From an uncultured Geobacteraceae bacterium (lineage in GTDB: Bacteria > Desulfobacterota > Desulfuromonadia > Geobacterales > Pseudopelobacteraceae), in contig CAIQWT010000102.1 in assembly GCA_903875605.1 (NCBI GenBank), forward strand, positions 21,782 to 85,781: a stretch of DNA of 64,000 nt, in the 5' to 3' direction. A program made the translations under genes and the position numbers. Below are positions 16,166 through 25,624 of the stretch, piece by piece (position 1 is the stretch's first letter; each line of letters begins with the position of its first letter). The notes under the pieces were generated by a model. It was not told where the DNA came from, did no database searches, and saw only the letters and a program-made list of their open reading frames with translations.

Positions 16166-18901
16166 ATGGGAAAAATTAGTGTAGGTAGTTTGGCTAAAAC
16201 ATTGGGAATTGAGCCCAAAGATGCAATTACCAGACTCAAGGAAATTGGTGTTGACGCTAAAACGGCTACATCGCAGGTTGATGAGGGTGTCGTTGCGCGT
16301 TTGACCGCCCCCCAGCCTAAAGACACCGGTACCAATGAGGTTAGGGTTGCATCTAATATCATTCGCCGCAGAGCTAAAATTGTTACTGCGGAAGAAGTCG
16401 AAGCTATTGTAGCCACTGTTACCGAGCCTATTACTGTTGCGCCACAGGTAAATCCGCAACCGGTTCCAGCGCCGCAGCTTACAGTGACACCGACAGCAGC
16501 AGTAATTATTAGTCCAGATGTGCAAAAAGAGGCTGTAGTTATTGCCGCACCGGTAACCGAACCATCGCCACTGCCTGTAAAGCCTGTTGAAGAGGTAAAA
16601 GCTGGACCGAACCAGGCCAGAATACTTGGCATGGTTGAAATCCATGGCGTAACAAGTCGTCCAACTCGTGTTGTGACCAGAGAAACTCCAGTTACGCCGC
16701 GCAGCGCTCCTCAGCGTCCAGTTCAGGATCCAACGCAACAGAGAAGACCAGCCCCTGCAGCAGCAGATCAGAGAAGGCCAGCTCCTGGAGCTGACACGAG
16801 ACGCCCTTCACCTGGTTTTGAGCAGAAACGACCGGTTTCAACGATTCCTTCTGCTCCCGCTACTGAGCTTGATCGCTCCAGAATGAAACAGGTTCAGCTC
16901 GCTCCAGCTGCTCTTCCTGGTGGTGACAATAGACGTGGTGGCAAGAAAGAGGGTCCTGGGTACGGAGATGCTGGAAAGGGCGTAAAAAAGGGAGCCCCAC
17001 CAGCAAAGAAAAAAGAACAGCCACGTAAAAACGAAATTATTGAAAAGCGCGAGCGCGCTTTTGATCCGGCCTACAAAGGATCTAAAAAACGCGGAGGAAA
17101 AGAGCGGGTTTCCGATACTAAAAAAACTGAAATTACCGTACCAAAAGCAATTAAGCGAATTATTAAAATATCGGAAAGCATTTCGGTTGGTGAACTTGCT
17201 AAACGCCTTGGCATCAAAGCAAATGACCTTATAAAATCACTCATGAAAATGGGGATGATGGTTACTATTAACCATCAACTTGACTTTGATACAGCAGTAA
17301 TTCTGGCTTCAGAGTACGAATATGAAGTGGAAAACGTAGCTGTAGATCTTGATGAAATTCTTGAATCGACGGTTGATGCGCCGGAAACTCTTGTAAACAG
17401 ACCGCCTGTTGTTACAATCATGGGACATGTTGACCATGGCAAGACATCTTTACTTGACGCAATCCGCGAAGCCAATGTTATCGCTGGAGAGGCTGGAGGA
17501 ATCACCCAACACATCGGTGCGTATGATGTTGAGTTGAACGGCCGTAAGATAACATTCCTGGATACTCCAGGACATGAAGCTTTTACTGCTATGCGTGCTC
17601 GTGGTGCAAAAGTCACCGATATTGTAGTACTTGTTGTTGCTGCTGACGACGGTGTTATGCCTCAGACCAAAGAAGCTATCAATCACTCCAAAGCAGCCGG
17701 AGTGCCCATCATTGTTGCTATCAACAAGATCGATAAGCCGGGAGCAAAACCAGAGAAAGTCAAGCAGGAACTAACAGAGCAGGGTATTGTTTCCTCTGAA
17801 TGGGGAGGCGATGTTACAATGGTTGAAGTTTCTGCTAAACAGCGCCTGAATCTTGAGGGATTGCTGGAGATGATTCTTCTGCAGGCCGATCTAATGGAGC
17901 TGACCGCTAATCCTGATAAATTGGCTAAAGGTACCATTGTCGAAGGAAAACTTGATAAGGGACGCGGACCCGTTGCTACAGTTTTGGTGCAGGAAGGCAC
18001 ACTTAAAACAGGTGATTATTGTGTTGTAGGTATTCATTCCGGACGTGTTAGGGCGATGCAGAATGATCGCGGTGAAAAGGTCATTGAAGCGGGTCCATCT
18101 ATGCCTGTGGAACTGGTTGGATTGTCCGGAGTGCCTGATGCGGGTGATATTTTTGTGGCTATGAAGGATGAGAAGCAGGCCAAGGAAATTGCCACATTAC
18201 GCCAGATCAAGCATCGGGAAATTGAGTTTGCTAAACATACCAAGTTATCGCTTGAAGATCTTTATAAACGGATTCAGAGCGGTGAAGTTAAAGATCTTAA
18301 TGTTGTTGTCAAAGGTGATGTTCAGGGTTCAGTTGAGGCTGTTGGTGAAACATTACGTAAGCTTTCTACTGAAGCGATCCGTCTGAATGTTATTCACTCT
18401 GCCGTTGGTGCTGTTACTGAAACGGATGTTAACCTTGCCGCTGCTTCAAACGCAATTATTATCGGTTTTAATGTCCGACCTGAAGTTAAGGCTCAGGGAC
18501 ATGCCGAAAGAGAAGGCGTTGATATAAGACTTTACAGCATTATATATGATGCGGTTGAAGATGTTAAGAAAGCCATGGAAGGTCTTCTTGACCCTACTTT
18601 TAAAGAGAAATTCCTCGGCCGTGTTGAGATTCGTGATGTATTTAGCGTACCGAAATTCGGTAATGTAGCCGGTAGTTACGTAACTGATGGCAAGATGGTT
18701 CGTAATGCTCAAGTACGTCTGCTTCGTGATAATGTTGTTGTGTATGAGGGTAAAATGTCTTCACTACGTCGTTTTAAAGATGATGTTAAAGACGTTTCCA
18801 CCGGTTATGAGTGCGGCATTGGACTGGAAAATTACAATGACATTAAAGTCGGTGATATCATCGAAGCATTTGAAATGGAAAAAATAGCTACTAAATTATA
18901 A
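16166..18901 (+). CDS. infB: Translation initiation factor IF-2
   Basis: A 911-residue GTPase that places initiator tRNA on the ribosome. It has an N-terminal IF2N helical module (residues 1-52), a long Pro/Ala/Arg-rich linker to about residue 290, a second IF2N module ([24 protein letters not shown]), and the G domain. There G1 GHVDHGKT lies near 419-426, G3 DTPGHEAF and G4 NKID. Beta-barrel domains and the fMet-tRNA-binding C-terminus ([14 protein letters not shown]) follow. A strong GGGGGAGG precedes the ATG. The large linker is normal for proteobacterial IF-2. Confidence 0.97.
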   Translation: MGKISVGSLAKTLGIEPKDAITRLKEIGVDAKTATSQVDEGVVARLTAPQPKDTGTNEVRVASNIIRRRAKIVTAEEVEAIVATVTEPITVAPQVNPQPVPAPQLTVTPTAAVIISPDVQKEAVVIAAPVTEPSPLPVKPVEEVKAGPNQARILGMVEIHGVTSRPTRVVTRETPVTPRSAPQRPVQDPTQQRRPAPAAADQRRPAPGADTRRPSPGFEQKRPVSTIPSAPATELDRSRMKQVQLAPAALPGGDNRRGGKKEGPGYGDAGKGVKKGAPPAKKKEQPRKNEIIEKRERAFDPAYKGSKKRGGKERVSDTKKTEITVPKAIKRIIKISESISVGELAKRLGIKANDLIKSLMKMGMMVTINHQLDFDTAVILASEYEYEVENVAVDLDEILESTVDAPETLVNRPPVVTIMGHVDHGKTSLLDAIREANVIAGEAGGITQHIGAYDVELNGRKITFLDTPGHEAFTAMRARGAKVTDIVVLVVAADDGVMPQTKEAINHSKAAGVPIIVAINKIDKPGAKPEKVKQELTEQGIVSSEWGGDVTMVEVSAKQRLNLEGLLEMILLQADLMELTANPDKLAKGTIVEGKLDKGRGPVATVLVQEGTLKTGDYCVVGIHSGRVRAMQNDRGEKVIEAGPSMPVELVGLSGVPDAGDIFVAMKDEKQAKEIATLRQIKHREIEFAKHTKLSLEDLYKRIQSGEVKDLNVVVKGDVQGSVEAVGETLRKLSTEAIRLNVIHSAVGAVTETDVNLAAASNAIIIGFNVRPEVKAQGHAEREGVDIRLYSIIYDAVEDVKKAMEGLLDPTFKEKFLGRVEIRDVFSVPKFGNVAGSYVTDGKMVRNAQVRLLRDNVVVYEGKMSSLRRFKDDVKDVSTGYECGIGLENYNDIKVGDIIEAFEMEKIATKL

Positions 18902-18982
18902 ATCAGTTGAGTGATGAGGGAGGAGATGCGTATTCTGAATTTCTTTCTCATTACTCATCTCTTCTCTGTTTAAGAGGTTATT

Positions 18983-19354
18983 ATGCAACACAAACGCTCT
19001 GATAAAGTAGCCGAAACAATTCATGAAATTATCTGTTCTATACTCTCAAGGGGACTTAACGACCCGCGGATAGGTTTTGTCACGATTACTGGAGTTGAAG
19101 TAACTGATGATTTAAGTTTGGCTCGCATTTATTTTACGGTTATCGGAGACGAAACAGTAAAAAAAGATACTGAAGCCGGATTAAACAGTGCAAAAGGGTT
19201 CATTCGTCGTGATATAGGCAAGAAACTTACGATCAGGCATACTCCGGAACTTGTATTCAAATACGATAAATCACTCGATTACGGCAGTAGGATAGAATCT
19301 CTTCTCAAGGAGATACACACTGAGCATGACGGAAACAATTCTACAGATAATTGA
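18983..19354 (+). CDS. rbfA: 30S ribosome-binding factor RbfA
   Basis: A 123-residue KH-type cold-shock factor for 16S processing and 30S assembly. The start QHKRSDKVAETIHEIICSIL, the conserved DPRIGFVTITGVEVTDDLSLARIYFTV and IRRDIGKKLTIRHTPEL...YDKSLDYGSRIE identify it. AAGAGGTT precedes the ATG. Its last 29 bases overlap the nrnA start, which points to coupled translation. Confidence 0.95.
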   Translation: MQHKRSDKVAETIHEIICSILSRGLNDPRIGFVTITGVEVTDDLSLARIYFTVIGDETVKKDTEAGLNSAKGFIRRDIGKKLTIRHTPELVFKYDKSLDYGSRIESLLKEIHTEHDGNNSTDN

Positions 19355-20285
19355 AGTAATTCGCAGTAACTCCTCATTTCTTCTAACTACTCATGAAGGG
19401 CCGGATGGCGATGCCATCGGTTCATCACTGGCTCTTGCGTCTTTTCTCAGAAAAATAGGTAAAGACGTAACGATCCATTATCAGGATCCTGTCCCTGATT
19501 TATATGCTTTCCTTCCTGGTTCTGATTCTGTTCTCTCTCACATTCCCATCCGGGATTATGACGTTTCCGTTATACTTGATATCGGCGAAAGGAAGCGGGC
19601 AGGTAATGAATTCTGCGATTTTACGCAGGTTAACACTTCCATCAATATTGACCATCACCTCTCTTGCGAAAAATTTGGCGACTTCAATCTTATAGACTCT
19701 CAGGCCGCTGCTACCGGTGCCCTTGTCTATCGAATAGCCCATGCCTACGGATATCAATTCGACCGCGAAACTGCTCTATGTATCTATGTTGCAATTCTTA
19801 CCGATACAGGTTCCTTTCGTTATTCAAATGCAAATCGCGAAGCTTTTACCATTGCCGGTGAAATGATAGATTACGGTATAAATGCCTGGGATGTTGCGGA
19901 ACAGCTTTATGAAAATCAACCACAAAAACGGCTTGAACTTTTGGCCCGGTGCCTGCCTACTCTTGACGTATTTAAAGACGGACTTGCAGCGTCAGTTGTC
20001 ATAACGAGTGACATGTATGCTGCCAGCGGAGCAGATGCCGAACTTACTGATGGTTTTGTTAATTATCCCCGATCTATCCGTGGGGTAGAAGTGGCAATAT
20101 TTTTCAGACAGTTGGCATATAGGAAGTTTAAGGTTGGCTTTCGATCAAAGGGAAAAGTGAATGTTGCTGCCTTTTCAGCGGCACTTGGAGGGGGTGGTCA
20201 CCATAACGCTGCCGGGTGTACGGTTGAGGGCTCACTTGATGAAGTTAAGGCTACCGTCTACAGTATAGTGGAAGCGTCTCTTTGA
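19326..20285 (+). CDS. nrnA: DHH/DHHA1 nanoRNase / pAp phosphatase NrnA
   Basis: A 319-residue DHH-superfamily phosphoesterase that degrades 2-5-mers of RNA and often 3'-phosphoadenosine 5'-phosphate. Metal-binding motifs are TTHEGPDGDAIGS near residue 20, DIGE, IDHHLS near 109 and LTDTGSFRYSN. The DHHA1 substrate motif GGGGHHNAAGC lies near 288-298. Its position between rbfA and truB is standard in this operon. The stop overlaps the truB start by four bases. Confidence 0.93.
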   Translation: MTETILQIIEVIRSNSSFLLTTHEGPDGDAIGSSLALASFLRKIGKDVTIHYQDPVPDLYAFLPGSDSVLSHIPIRDYDVSVILDIGERKRAGNEFCDFTQVNTSINIDHHLSCEKFGDFNLIDSQAAATGALVYRIAHAYGYQFDRETALCIYVAILTDTGSFRYSNANREAFTIAGEMIDYGINAWDVAEQLYENQPQKRLELLARCLPTLDVFKDGLAASVVITSDMYAASGADAELTDGFVNYPRSIRGVEVAIFFRQLAYRKFKVGFRSKGKVNVAAFSAALGGGGHHNAAGCTVEGSLDEVKATVYSIVEASL

Positions 20286-21193
20286 TAAACGGATTTGTTA
20301 TTATCGACAAACCTGCCGGTATCACCTCTCATGATGTCGTAAGTCGTGTGCGACGCATTCTGGGGACACGTAAAGTCGGTCACACTGGGACTCTTGATCC
20401 ATTTGCAACCGGCGTTCTTCCAATTGCAGTCAATAATGGGACTAAAGTTATTCCGTTCCTTGATGAAGGAAGCAAAACTTACGAAGCTCTTTTGCTTCTT
20501 GGAATTACCACCGATACGCTGGACATGACTGGAGCTGTTCTGTCTGATTCTGATCCTTCTGCTGTCACGGAAGAGCAATTTATCTCATGTATTGCCGGTT
20601 TTACCGGCGCGCTAAGTCAGGTTCCTCCGATGTATTCTGCCATAAAGCAGAATGGTCAACCTCTTTATAAATTGGCACGACAGGGGGTTGAGGTTGAGCG
20701 TAAAGCCCGCGACGTTGAAATATATTCCATCAAGCTTCTTTCCTTTGATCTTCCCCTTATATCTATTCGCGTTGTCTGTTCACGCGGCACATATGTGCGT
20801 AGTCTGGCTGATGACATAGGACGTAAGTTAGGGTGTGGTGCCGCTCTTCAGGAATTACGACGCTGTGCAAGCGGACCGTTCCACCTGGAGAATTCTGTTG
20901 CTCTTGCAGATTTAGAGACGGCAGTAAGCGAAATGAGGGCGATGGACCTCTGTCTGTCTCCTATGTCGGTGCTAGAACATTTGCCTGAAATTCCATTATC
21001 TCAGGTTGGACTTGAGGGGCTTCGATTCGGCAGGTCACCATCGTGGAGTGCAACCTTACTTGAAAACCCTCTAGCTTGTACCGAGGAGACCGCAGTACGC
21101 CTGACAGCAGATGGAAATCTTGTTGCAATTGGTAAGTTGATTCCTACTTGTGGTTCTGATTCTGTTATCACGCTGAAACGGGTATTGATATGA
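20282..21193 (+). CDS. truB: tRNA pseudouridine(55) synthase TruB
   Basis: A 303-residue enzyme that makes pseudouridine 55 in the T loop of tRNAs. It starts at TTG in a TTGA overlap with nrnA, giving MINGFVIIDKPAGITSHDVV, the family N-terminus. The catalytic aspartate is in HTGTLDPFATGVLP near residue 39. Other motifs are YSAIKQNGQPLYKLARQG and CSRGTYVRSLADDIG. The C-terminal part is a reduced PUA-like region. Confidence 0.95.
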   Translation: MINGFVIIDKPAGITSHDVVSRVRRILGTRKVGHTGTLDPFATGVLPIAVNNGTKVIPFLDEGSKTYEALLLLGITTDTLDMTGAVLSDSDPSAVTEEQFISCIAGFTGALSQVPPMYSAIKQNGQPLYKLARQGVEVERKARDVEIYSIKLLSFDLPLISIRVVCSRGTYVRSLADDIGRKLGCGAALQELRRCASGPFHLENSVALADLETAVSEMRAMDLCLSPMSVLEHLPEIPLSQVGLEGLRFGRSPSWSATLLENPLACTEETAVRLTADGNLVAIGKLIPTCGSDSVITLKRVLI

Positions 21194-21296
21194 TATTAGG
21201 CTTTACATACTCGCAACAATATGGTAATTAATTCAACTCTAAAAAATAGTATGCGTTTTATACGCTTTAACAAAAAACACAATGGGGGAACAACCA

Positions 21297-21563
21297 GTGC
21301 TGGCAACCGAAAAAAAGCAGGAAATCATCAATGCATTTAAGAAACACGAGAGTGACACAGGTTCTCCAGAAGTTCAGATTGCAATTTTAACCGAACGTAT
21401 AACCTATCTCACTGAGCATTTTAAAACACACAAAAAAGATCATCATAGCCGTCGCGGTCTTCTTAAGCTTGTTGGCCAGAGAAGGCGCCTGCTCGATTAC
21501 CTTAAGGGTAAAGAGCTGGGTAGATACAAAACTGTTATCGAAAGACTCGGCATTCGTAGATAG
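21297..21563 (+). CDS. rpsO: 30S ribosomal protein S15
   Basis: S15, 88 residues, binds the central domain of 16S rRNA. I start it at GTG 21297 ([14 protein letters not shown]) instead of ATG 21282, because the GGGGGA that overlaps the earlier ATG is then a well-spaced Shine-Dalgarno sequence and the length matches the usual 88-89 residues. Signatures are [35 protein letters not shown] and LLDYL. It is followed by two hairpins and then pnp, the classical rpsO-pnp arrangement. Confidence 0.96.
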   Translation: MLATEKKQEIINAFKKHESDTGSPEVQIAILTERITYLTEHFKTHKKDHHSRRGLLKLVGQRRRLLDYLKGKELGRYKTVIERLGIRR

Positions 21564-21568
21564 TATCA

Positions 21569-21610
21569 GGCGGTATATCTGTAATTACTAGATATACCGC
21601 CTCACTTTTT
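21569..21610 (+). terminator. Hairpin after rpsO
   Basis: A perfect 12-bp inverted repeat (GGCGGTATATCT / AGATATACCGCC) begins five bases after the rpsO stop and is followed by TCACTTTTT. It may terminate, or mark an RNase processing site, as between rpsO and pnp in E. coli. Confidence 0.7.
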
Positions 21611-21628
21611 ACAGTATGCTCATTTAAG

Positions 21629-21651
21629 AAAAGGGCTTTGTGGCCCTTTTT
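21629..21651 (+). terminator. Second rpsO terminator
   Basis: AAAAGGGC and GCCCTTTT pair around TTTGTG, with a T5 run in the 3' arm. With the hairpin just upstream it forms a tandem termination region before pnp. Confidence 0.75.
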
Positions 21652-21810
21652 ATATTTGTTGGGGGCGTGGCTAGAGCTTCTTTAAAGTAGAAGTACCTTG
21701 TTTCTGTGATGTTTACAATGTGATTAATCCTCCCATTGCACCAATTACGTGACAAAATACACTATAAAAAGAAGTTGTAGCGACGACCCCAACGCAACCG
21801 AAGAGGAGAA

Positions 21811-23925
21811 ATGAATATGGAACAAAATGTTCAGGTTGAGTTTGGGGGGAGAACTATTACACTCTCCACCGGCAAAATGGCAAAACAGGCCAGTGGTGCT
21901 GTTGTAGTCAGTTGTGGCGATACTGTAGTACTTGTCACAGTTGTAGCAGCAAAAGAAGCCAAAGAAGGTCAGGACTTTTTCCCGCTTACTGTTAATTACA
22001 CGGAAAAGGCTTATGCCGGCGGCAAGATTCCAGGAGGTTTTTTCAAGCGGGAGGCTCGTCCTTCTGATCCTGAAACGCTTACATGTCGTCTGATTGACCG
22101 TCCGATCCGTCCGCTATTCCCGGAAACATTTCTGAATGACACTCAGATTATTGCTACTGTTGTCTCTGCTGATCAGGACAATGATCCTGGTATTTTGTCG
22201 ATGCTTGGGGCTTCTGCTGCACTCATGATCTCCGACATCCCTTTTAATGGGCCTATTGCCGGCGCAAAGGTTGCTCGTGTAGATGGTAAATTCATCTGTA
22301 ATCCTTCTGCTGAAGAACTTGAAAAAAGCGATCTTGAAATTGTCGTTGCTGCAAGTCGCGATGCTGTAATCATGGTTGAAGGCGAAGCTAAATTCGTATC
22401 AGAAGCAGATTTACTGGAAGGTGTGTTCTTTGCTAAAGAAGCTATGTTGCCGCTGATTGAAGCGCAGGAAAAGCTGCAGAAACTTGCTGGAGTTGCAAAA
22501 CGTGCTGTTAAAGCTGCAGTTGTTGATGAAGTCCTGCTGGCACGCGTGAAGGAACTTGCTTATAACCGCATTGGCGAAGCAGTTAAGCTGAAGGCGAAAA
22601 ATGAGCGTCATGATCAGATCAATCTGATCAAAGCTGAAACTATTGAAGCTTTAAAAACGGAGTTCGAAGGTTCGGCAAAACAGATTAAAGCGTTTTTGGG
22701 TGATTTTGAGTATGACCGTGTTCGCGCTGATGTTCTTGATACAGGTATCCGTATCGATGGCCGTACAACTAACACGATTCGCCCGATCAGTACAGAAACT
22801 GGTTTTTTACCGCGTGTTCACGGCTCTGCACTGTTTACTCGTGGTGAAACACAGGCACTGGTTGCCGCGACATTGGGTACTTCCAGCGATGAGCAGCGCA
22901 TTGATTCACTCTACGGCGCTTCACGGAAACGTTTTCTGCTGCACTATAATTTTCCTCCATTCTCTGTTGGCGAAACCAGCTTCCGATTGGGACCTGGTCG
23001 TCGTGAAATAGGTCATGGTATGCTTGCTGAGCGTGCCCTTGCTGCTGTTCTGCCGGCTCATGATGATTTTCCATACACAATCCGGATCGTTTCCGAAACT
23101 CTTGAGAGTAATGGCTCCTCCTCAATGGCCGCCGTATGTGGCGGTTGTATGTCAATGATGGATGCCGGTATACCGGTAACTGCTCCAGTAGCCGGTATCG
23201 CTATGGGCCTGATCAAAGAAGGTGATAAGTTTGCCATCCTGTCCGATATTCTTGGCGATGAAGATCATCTTGGTGATATGGACTTCAAGGTAGCTGGCAC
23301 TGCACAAGGTGTTACTGCTCTTCAGATGGACATCAAAATTGGTGGTGTAACCAAGGAAATCATGGAGCAGGCCCTCAAACAGGCTCGTGAGGGTCGTTTG
23401 CATATCCTAGAAAAAATGGCTGAAACTCTTGCTGCACCAAGGGCTGAGATGTCTCCATTTGCTCCTCGTATTACGACTATTTATGTTAAGACGGACCGTA
23501 TCCGCGACGTCATTGGCACAGGTGGTAAAAATATCCGGAACATCACTGAGACAACCGGCGTAACAGTTGACATTGATGATACCGGTCGTATTAACATCGC
23601 CAGTACTAACAAGGAAGCCTGTGACCTTGCTATTCAGATGATCCGTGGACTTACGGATGAGGCTGAAGAAGGCAAGTTGTACATGGGGACCGTACGCAAA
23701 ATCATGGACTTCGGTGCTTTTGTCGAAATCATGCCTGGAACTGATGGCCTTGTTCATATCTCCGAACTTGATACTGCACGAGTTAAGCTGGTTACCGATG
23801 TTATGAACGAAGGTGACAAAGTGTTGGTAAAATGTATCGGTGTTGATAAAAATGGTAAAATCAAGCTCTCCCGCAAGGAAGCACTTGGTCTTAACCTTGA
23901 CGGCTCCAAGGTTGACGCTGCATAA
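21811..23925 (+). CDS. pnp: Polyribonucleotide nucleotidyltransferase (PNPase)
   Basis: A 704-residue trimeric 3'-to-5' phosphorolytic RNase. It holds two RNase PH domains ([14 protein letters not shown]...[36 protein letters not shown]), an alpha-helical linker, a KH domain ([20 protein letters not shown]) and an S1 domain ([29 protein letters not shown]). GAGGAGAA precedes two in-frame ATGs (21811 and 21817); either could start. The closing pair of the operon, rpsO-pnp, is in canonical order. Confidence 0.97.
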   Translation: MNMEQNVQVEFGGRTITLSTGKMAKQASGAVVVSCGDTVVLVTVVAAKEAKEGQDFFPLTVNYTEKAYAGGKIPGGFFKREARPSDPETLTCRLIDRPIRPLFPETFLNDTQIIATVVSADQDNDPGILSMLGASAALMISDIPFNGPIAGAKVARVDGKFICNPSAEELEKSDLEIVVAASRDAVIMVEGEAKFVSEADLLEGVFFAKEAMLPLIEAQEKLQKLAGVAKRAVKAAVVDEVLLARVKELAYNRIGEAVKLKAKNERHDQINLIKAETIEALKTEFEGSAKQIKAFLGDFEYDRVRADVLDTGIRIDGRTTNTIRPISTETGFLPRVHGSALFTRGETQALVAATLGTSSDEQRIDSLYGASRKRFLLHYNFPPFSVGETSFRLGPGRREIGHGMLAERALAAVLPAHDDFPYTIRIVSETLESNGSSSMAAVCGGCMSMMDAGIPVTAPVAGIAMGLIKEGDKFAILSDILGDEDHLGDMDFKVAGTAQGVTALQMDIKIGGVTKEIMEQALKQAREGRLHILEKMAETLAAPRAEMSPFAPRITTIYVKTDRIRDVIGTGGKNIRNITETTGVTVDIDDTGRINIASTNKEACDLAIQMIRGLTDEAEEGKLYMGTVRKIMDFGAFVEIMPGTDGLVHISELDTARVKLVTDVMNEGDKVLVKCIGVDKNGKIKLSRKEALGLNLDGSKVDAA

Positions 23926-23950
23926 ACTCTAGTTGCGTTTATAAAAAGTT

Positions 23951-23988
23951 AAATAGGCGGAGCCAATTATGGTTCCGCCTATTTTTTT
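23951..23988 (+). terminator. Intrinsic terminator of the rimP-pnp operon
   Basis: AAATAGGCGGA and TCCGCCTATTT form an 11-bp stem followed by a T-run. The A-tract on the other side lets it also serve a minus-strand transcript from 24352. Confidence 0.88.
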
Positions 23989-23995
23989 AAAGCTA

Positions 23996-24352
23996 TCAGC
24001 ATGAGCTATATTTTGCGAATTCTCCTCCTGTTGTGGTCACTAGTTTTGCTCGACACTTATCTCTGGTCGCAATATTTAGACCATTCATTTTGCTGGCTAT
24101 AAGGACGATAACTTCTTTGGAATTAAGCTGCCCGAGACAAGCAGGCAGAATCTCCCGTTTGATGCCGGCGTCAATTTTGCCAATGCTCCAATAACGATTG
24201 TATGAAGATAATATTTCGTAAAGCTTGGCTGATTGCATTCTGTCCCACCGATATGTTTTGTATTTGCGTTGATAATATGACCGATATACCGGTGAATCAA
24301 GAATGTTTTTAATTTTTTGGTCAACTCTATCAACATGCTGTAGGGGATGCAT
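23996..24352 (-). CDS. Hypothetical 118-residue protein
   Basis: An open frame between the pnp terminator and the tRNA. The translation is lysine, arginine and tyrosine rich (SPVYRSYYQRKYKTYRWDRM) and ends in a Cys; it has no motif I recognise. TATAAT lies upstream on the minus strand, but there is no good ribosome binding site. Its last third is copied imperfectly 390 bp upstream as a fragment with stops, so the region looks like a decayed duplication. It could be a real small gene or a relic of older insertions at this tRNA. Confidence 0.35.
   Translation of the reverse strand: MHPLQHVDRVDQKIKNILDSPVYRSYYQRKYKTYRWDRMQSAKLYEILSSYNRYWSIGKIDAGIKREILPACLGQLNSKEVIVLIASKMNGLNIATRDKCRAKLVTTTGGEFAKYSSC
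24035..24100. repeat. Imperfect direct repeat, copy 1
   Basis: About 55-65 bp (starting GGTCACTAGTTTTGCT) are roughly 80 percent identical by eye to 24423-24484. This copy lies inside the hypothetical minus-strand gene and codes for its NIATRDKCRAK segment. Confidence 0.65.
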
Positions 24353-24422
24353 TTTACAGATGGTATTATACTACTAGTAAAATGTGTAAGACTGCACAAA
24401 TAGGCTTTTATCCTGCAATGCC

Positions 24423-24484
24423 GGTTCTGGTTTTGCTTGACACTAATCTGTGGTTGCAATATATTGACTGTTCATTTACTGGAC
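24423..24484. repeat. Imperfect direct repeat, copy 2
   Basis: The second copy of the repeat at 24035-24100. Read on the minus strand it gives a similar peptide interrupted by stops (IATTD, stop, CQAK), so it is a degenerate copy. It also carries a consensus-like promoter on the plus strand. Confidence 0.65.
24437..24465 (+). promoter_or_regulatory. Candidate promoter for the tRNA-Pro gene
   Basis: TTGACA (24437-24442), a 17-bp spacer and TATATT (24460-24465) closely match sigma-70. It is the best promoter upstream of the tRNA and would give a leader of about 145 nt. The remaining 150 bp before the tRNA hold no gene. Confidence 0.5.
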
Positions 24485-24617
24485 CTCCAGGTCTCCCAAT
24501 TGAAGTGTTGCTCTCCCCGGAGCAAAGCTGATAAAAATGAACCTGGGTACAAAAAGGGCACAGTAGAGGTAGAAGTAGGGTAGGGCAGATTAAGTAAGTA
24601 GTTGAAATAGTTGATTT

Positions 24618-24694
24618 CGGTGCGTAGCGCAGCCTGGTAGCGCACTAGACTGGGGGTCTAGTGGTCGCAAGTTCAAATCTTGTCGCACCGACCA
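24618..24694 (+). tRNA. tRNA-Pro(GGG)
   Basis: A 77-nt cloverleaf. The acceptor stem CGGTGCG pairs with CGCACCG, and the 3' end is ACCA, with CCA encoded. The anticodon stem CTAGA/TCTAG encloses the loop CTGGGGG, so the anticodon is GGG. The T loop is GTTCAAATC. The 3' half from base 24650 is part of the 45-bp prophage attachment repeat, so the phage rebuilt a complete tRNA at this end. Confidence 0.95.
24650..24694 (+). other. Left attachment site
   Basis: The 45 bp from CTGGGGGTCT to GCACCGACCA match 63877-63921 base for base and differ immediately outside on both sides. They cover the anticodon loop to the CCA end of tRNA-Pro. Confidence 0.95.
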
Positions 24695-24699
24695 TAAAT

Positions 24700-24744
24700 A
24701 AAGGGCTAGCGGGTTTTTAAAACCTTCTAGCCCTTTACTTTTTT
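24700..24744 (+). terminator. Phage-supplied terminator for the rebuilt tRNA
   Basis: AAAGGGCTAG and CTAGCCCTTT form a perfect 10-bp stem, followed by ACTTTTTT. It begins six bases after the tRNA and lies on the phage side of the junction, so the phage brings its own terminator for the tRNA transcript. Confidence 0.85.
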
Positions 24745-24763
24745 AGCAACATTTAGCAACATG

Positions 24764-24988
24764 CTATTTGCACTTTTCAGCCTGCTCCAGTATCCGAGCT
24801 AATCCGGACGCCGAAATCAGCCAACCGTCGAACGATGCCGGATTCCCCTTCTTGATCGATTGTGCCTGTGCCTCCGGCATTACCACCGGAGGATCTGGCT
24901 TGATCGGCCAGCACCCTGTCAATCCTAAGTTCAACAGCAGCAGCGTCACCAGACACAAGATCGGTCCTGCCTGCTTGATTCGCCTCAT
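24764..24988 (-). CDS. Outer-membrane spanin lipoprotein (Rz1-like), nested in the Rz-like gene
   Basis: A 74-residue protein beginning MRRIKQAGPILCLV, with a lipobox LTGC near residues 23-26 and a proline-rich mature start (WPIKPDPPVVMP). I choose the ATG at 24988, because TGGAGG lies six bases before it; an upstream ATG at 25018 has no such site. It is read in a different frame almost wholly inside the preceding gene, the classical Rz/Rz1 layout. Spanins fuse inner and outer membranes in the last step of lysis. It is the last phage gene before the attachment site. Confidence 0.75.
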   Translation of the reverse strand: MRRIKQAGPILCLVTLLLLNLGLTGCWPIKPDPPVVMPEAQAQSIKKGNPASFDGWLISASGLARILEQAEKCK

Positions 24989-25088
24989 TGATTGCCTCCA
25001 CTTTACGGGCCGGTGCATTCTCCTGCCAAAACTTCAGCAGTGCCAATAACACCGACCCAATGATGACTATGACGGACCCTACGTCCAC
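24777..25088 (-). CDS. Inner-membrane spanin (Rz-like)
   Basis: A 103-residue protein with an N-terminal membrane anchor (GSVIVIIGSVLLALLKFW, residues 4-21) and a polar, partly helical periplasmic part (ARKVEAINEANQAGRTD). The nested lipoprotein in another frame is the main evidence; the sequence itself is poorly conserved, as is usual for spanins. The Gly-rich end results from the overlap with the Rz1-like frame. It starts two bases after the holin-like gene ends. Confidence 0.65.
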   Translation of the reverse strand: MDVGSVIVIIGSVLLALLKFWQENAPARKVEAINEANQAGRTDLVSGDAAAVELRIDRVLADQARSSGGNAGGTGTIDQEGESGIVRRLADFGVRISSDTGAG

Positions 25089-25090
25089 GA

Positions 25091-25441
25091 TCAGGCTCCG
25101 ACGTTTATTGTCTGGACATTGGCGGCAGTATCGACGACGGCCTGCTCCAGAGTATTAACCGTCTGAGGCGCGGTCATTACCGCAGGGATCTTGTCTCCTG
25201 CAACTTGATTGACTGTCGAGGTGATGGTCGCCGTCAGTGCTGCCTGCTCCTCGGGAGTAAGCGGAGCCGGAATGAAGTAGCAGATCACCGCTACCAGAAC
25301 GGCCACGGCCACGCCTTCATAAGTGAAGGTTCCAGTTGCGATGTACGCTTTCAGTAGAATACCGATTGCTGCAATAATGCCGAGAAGAGTGCTCTTCCAA
25401 TCTTTTGGTACGCTTGGAACTGTGACTGTTACCTGTGCCAT
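25091..25441 (-). CDS. Probable holin
   Basis: A 116-residue protein with two hydrophobic helices (STLLGIIAAIGILLKAYIATG near 17-37; GVAVAVLVAVICYFI near 43-57) and a soluble C-terminus (NQVAGDKIPAVMTAPQTVNTLEQAV). Holins permeabilise the inner membrane at lysis time. The call rests on size, topology and its place between endolysin and spanin genes; there is no diagnostic motif. AGGAG lies before the ATG. Confidence 0.6.
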   Translation of the reverse strand: MAQVTVTVPSVPKDWKSTLLGIIAAIGILLKAYIATGTFTYEGVAVAVLVAVICYFIPAPLTPEEQAALTATITSTVNQVAGDKIPAVMTAPQTVNTLEQAVVDTAANVQTINVGA

Positions 25442-25456
25442 AATGATTCTCCTTTT

Positions 25457-25624
25457 CTATTTGACATCGAAGTGAGCATCTACTGACGCCCCTGTATAAC
25501 CAGATTTCTGGCCGTTATCATATTCAGTCTGGCCTATAGTGGTTTTAACATTGTATCCGGTAAGACTATGACCGGAACATCCTGCTAGTACCAGGACAAA
25601 CAGCACCAGGATAAATTTACGCAT
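25457..25624 (-). CDS. Small phage lipoprotein
   Basis: A 55-residue gene overlapping the end of the endolysin-like gene by 8 bp. It opens MRKFILVLFVLVLAGC, a lipoprotein signal with lipobox LAGC at residues 13-16, followed by about 39 polar residues (YDNGQKSGYTGASVDAHFDVK). Its place in the lysis cassette suggests an accessory lysis protein or an additional outer-membrane lipoprotein. I know no family for it. Confidence 0.7.
   Translation of the reverse strand: MRKFILVLFVLVLAGCSGHSLTGYNVKTTIGQTEYDNGQKSGYTGASVDAHFDVK

Noticed and set aside
16007..16738. A 243-residue minus-strand frame opposite infB
   Set aside because: It lies opposite the IF-2 N-terminal region, has Cys/Trp/Arg-rich chance composition and no ribosome site.
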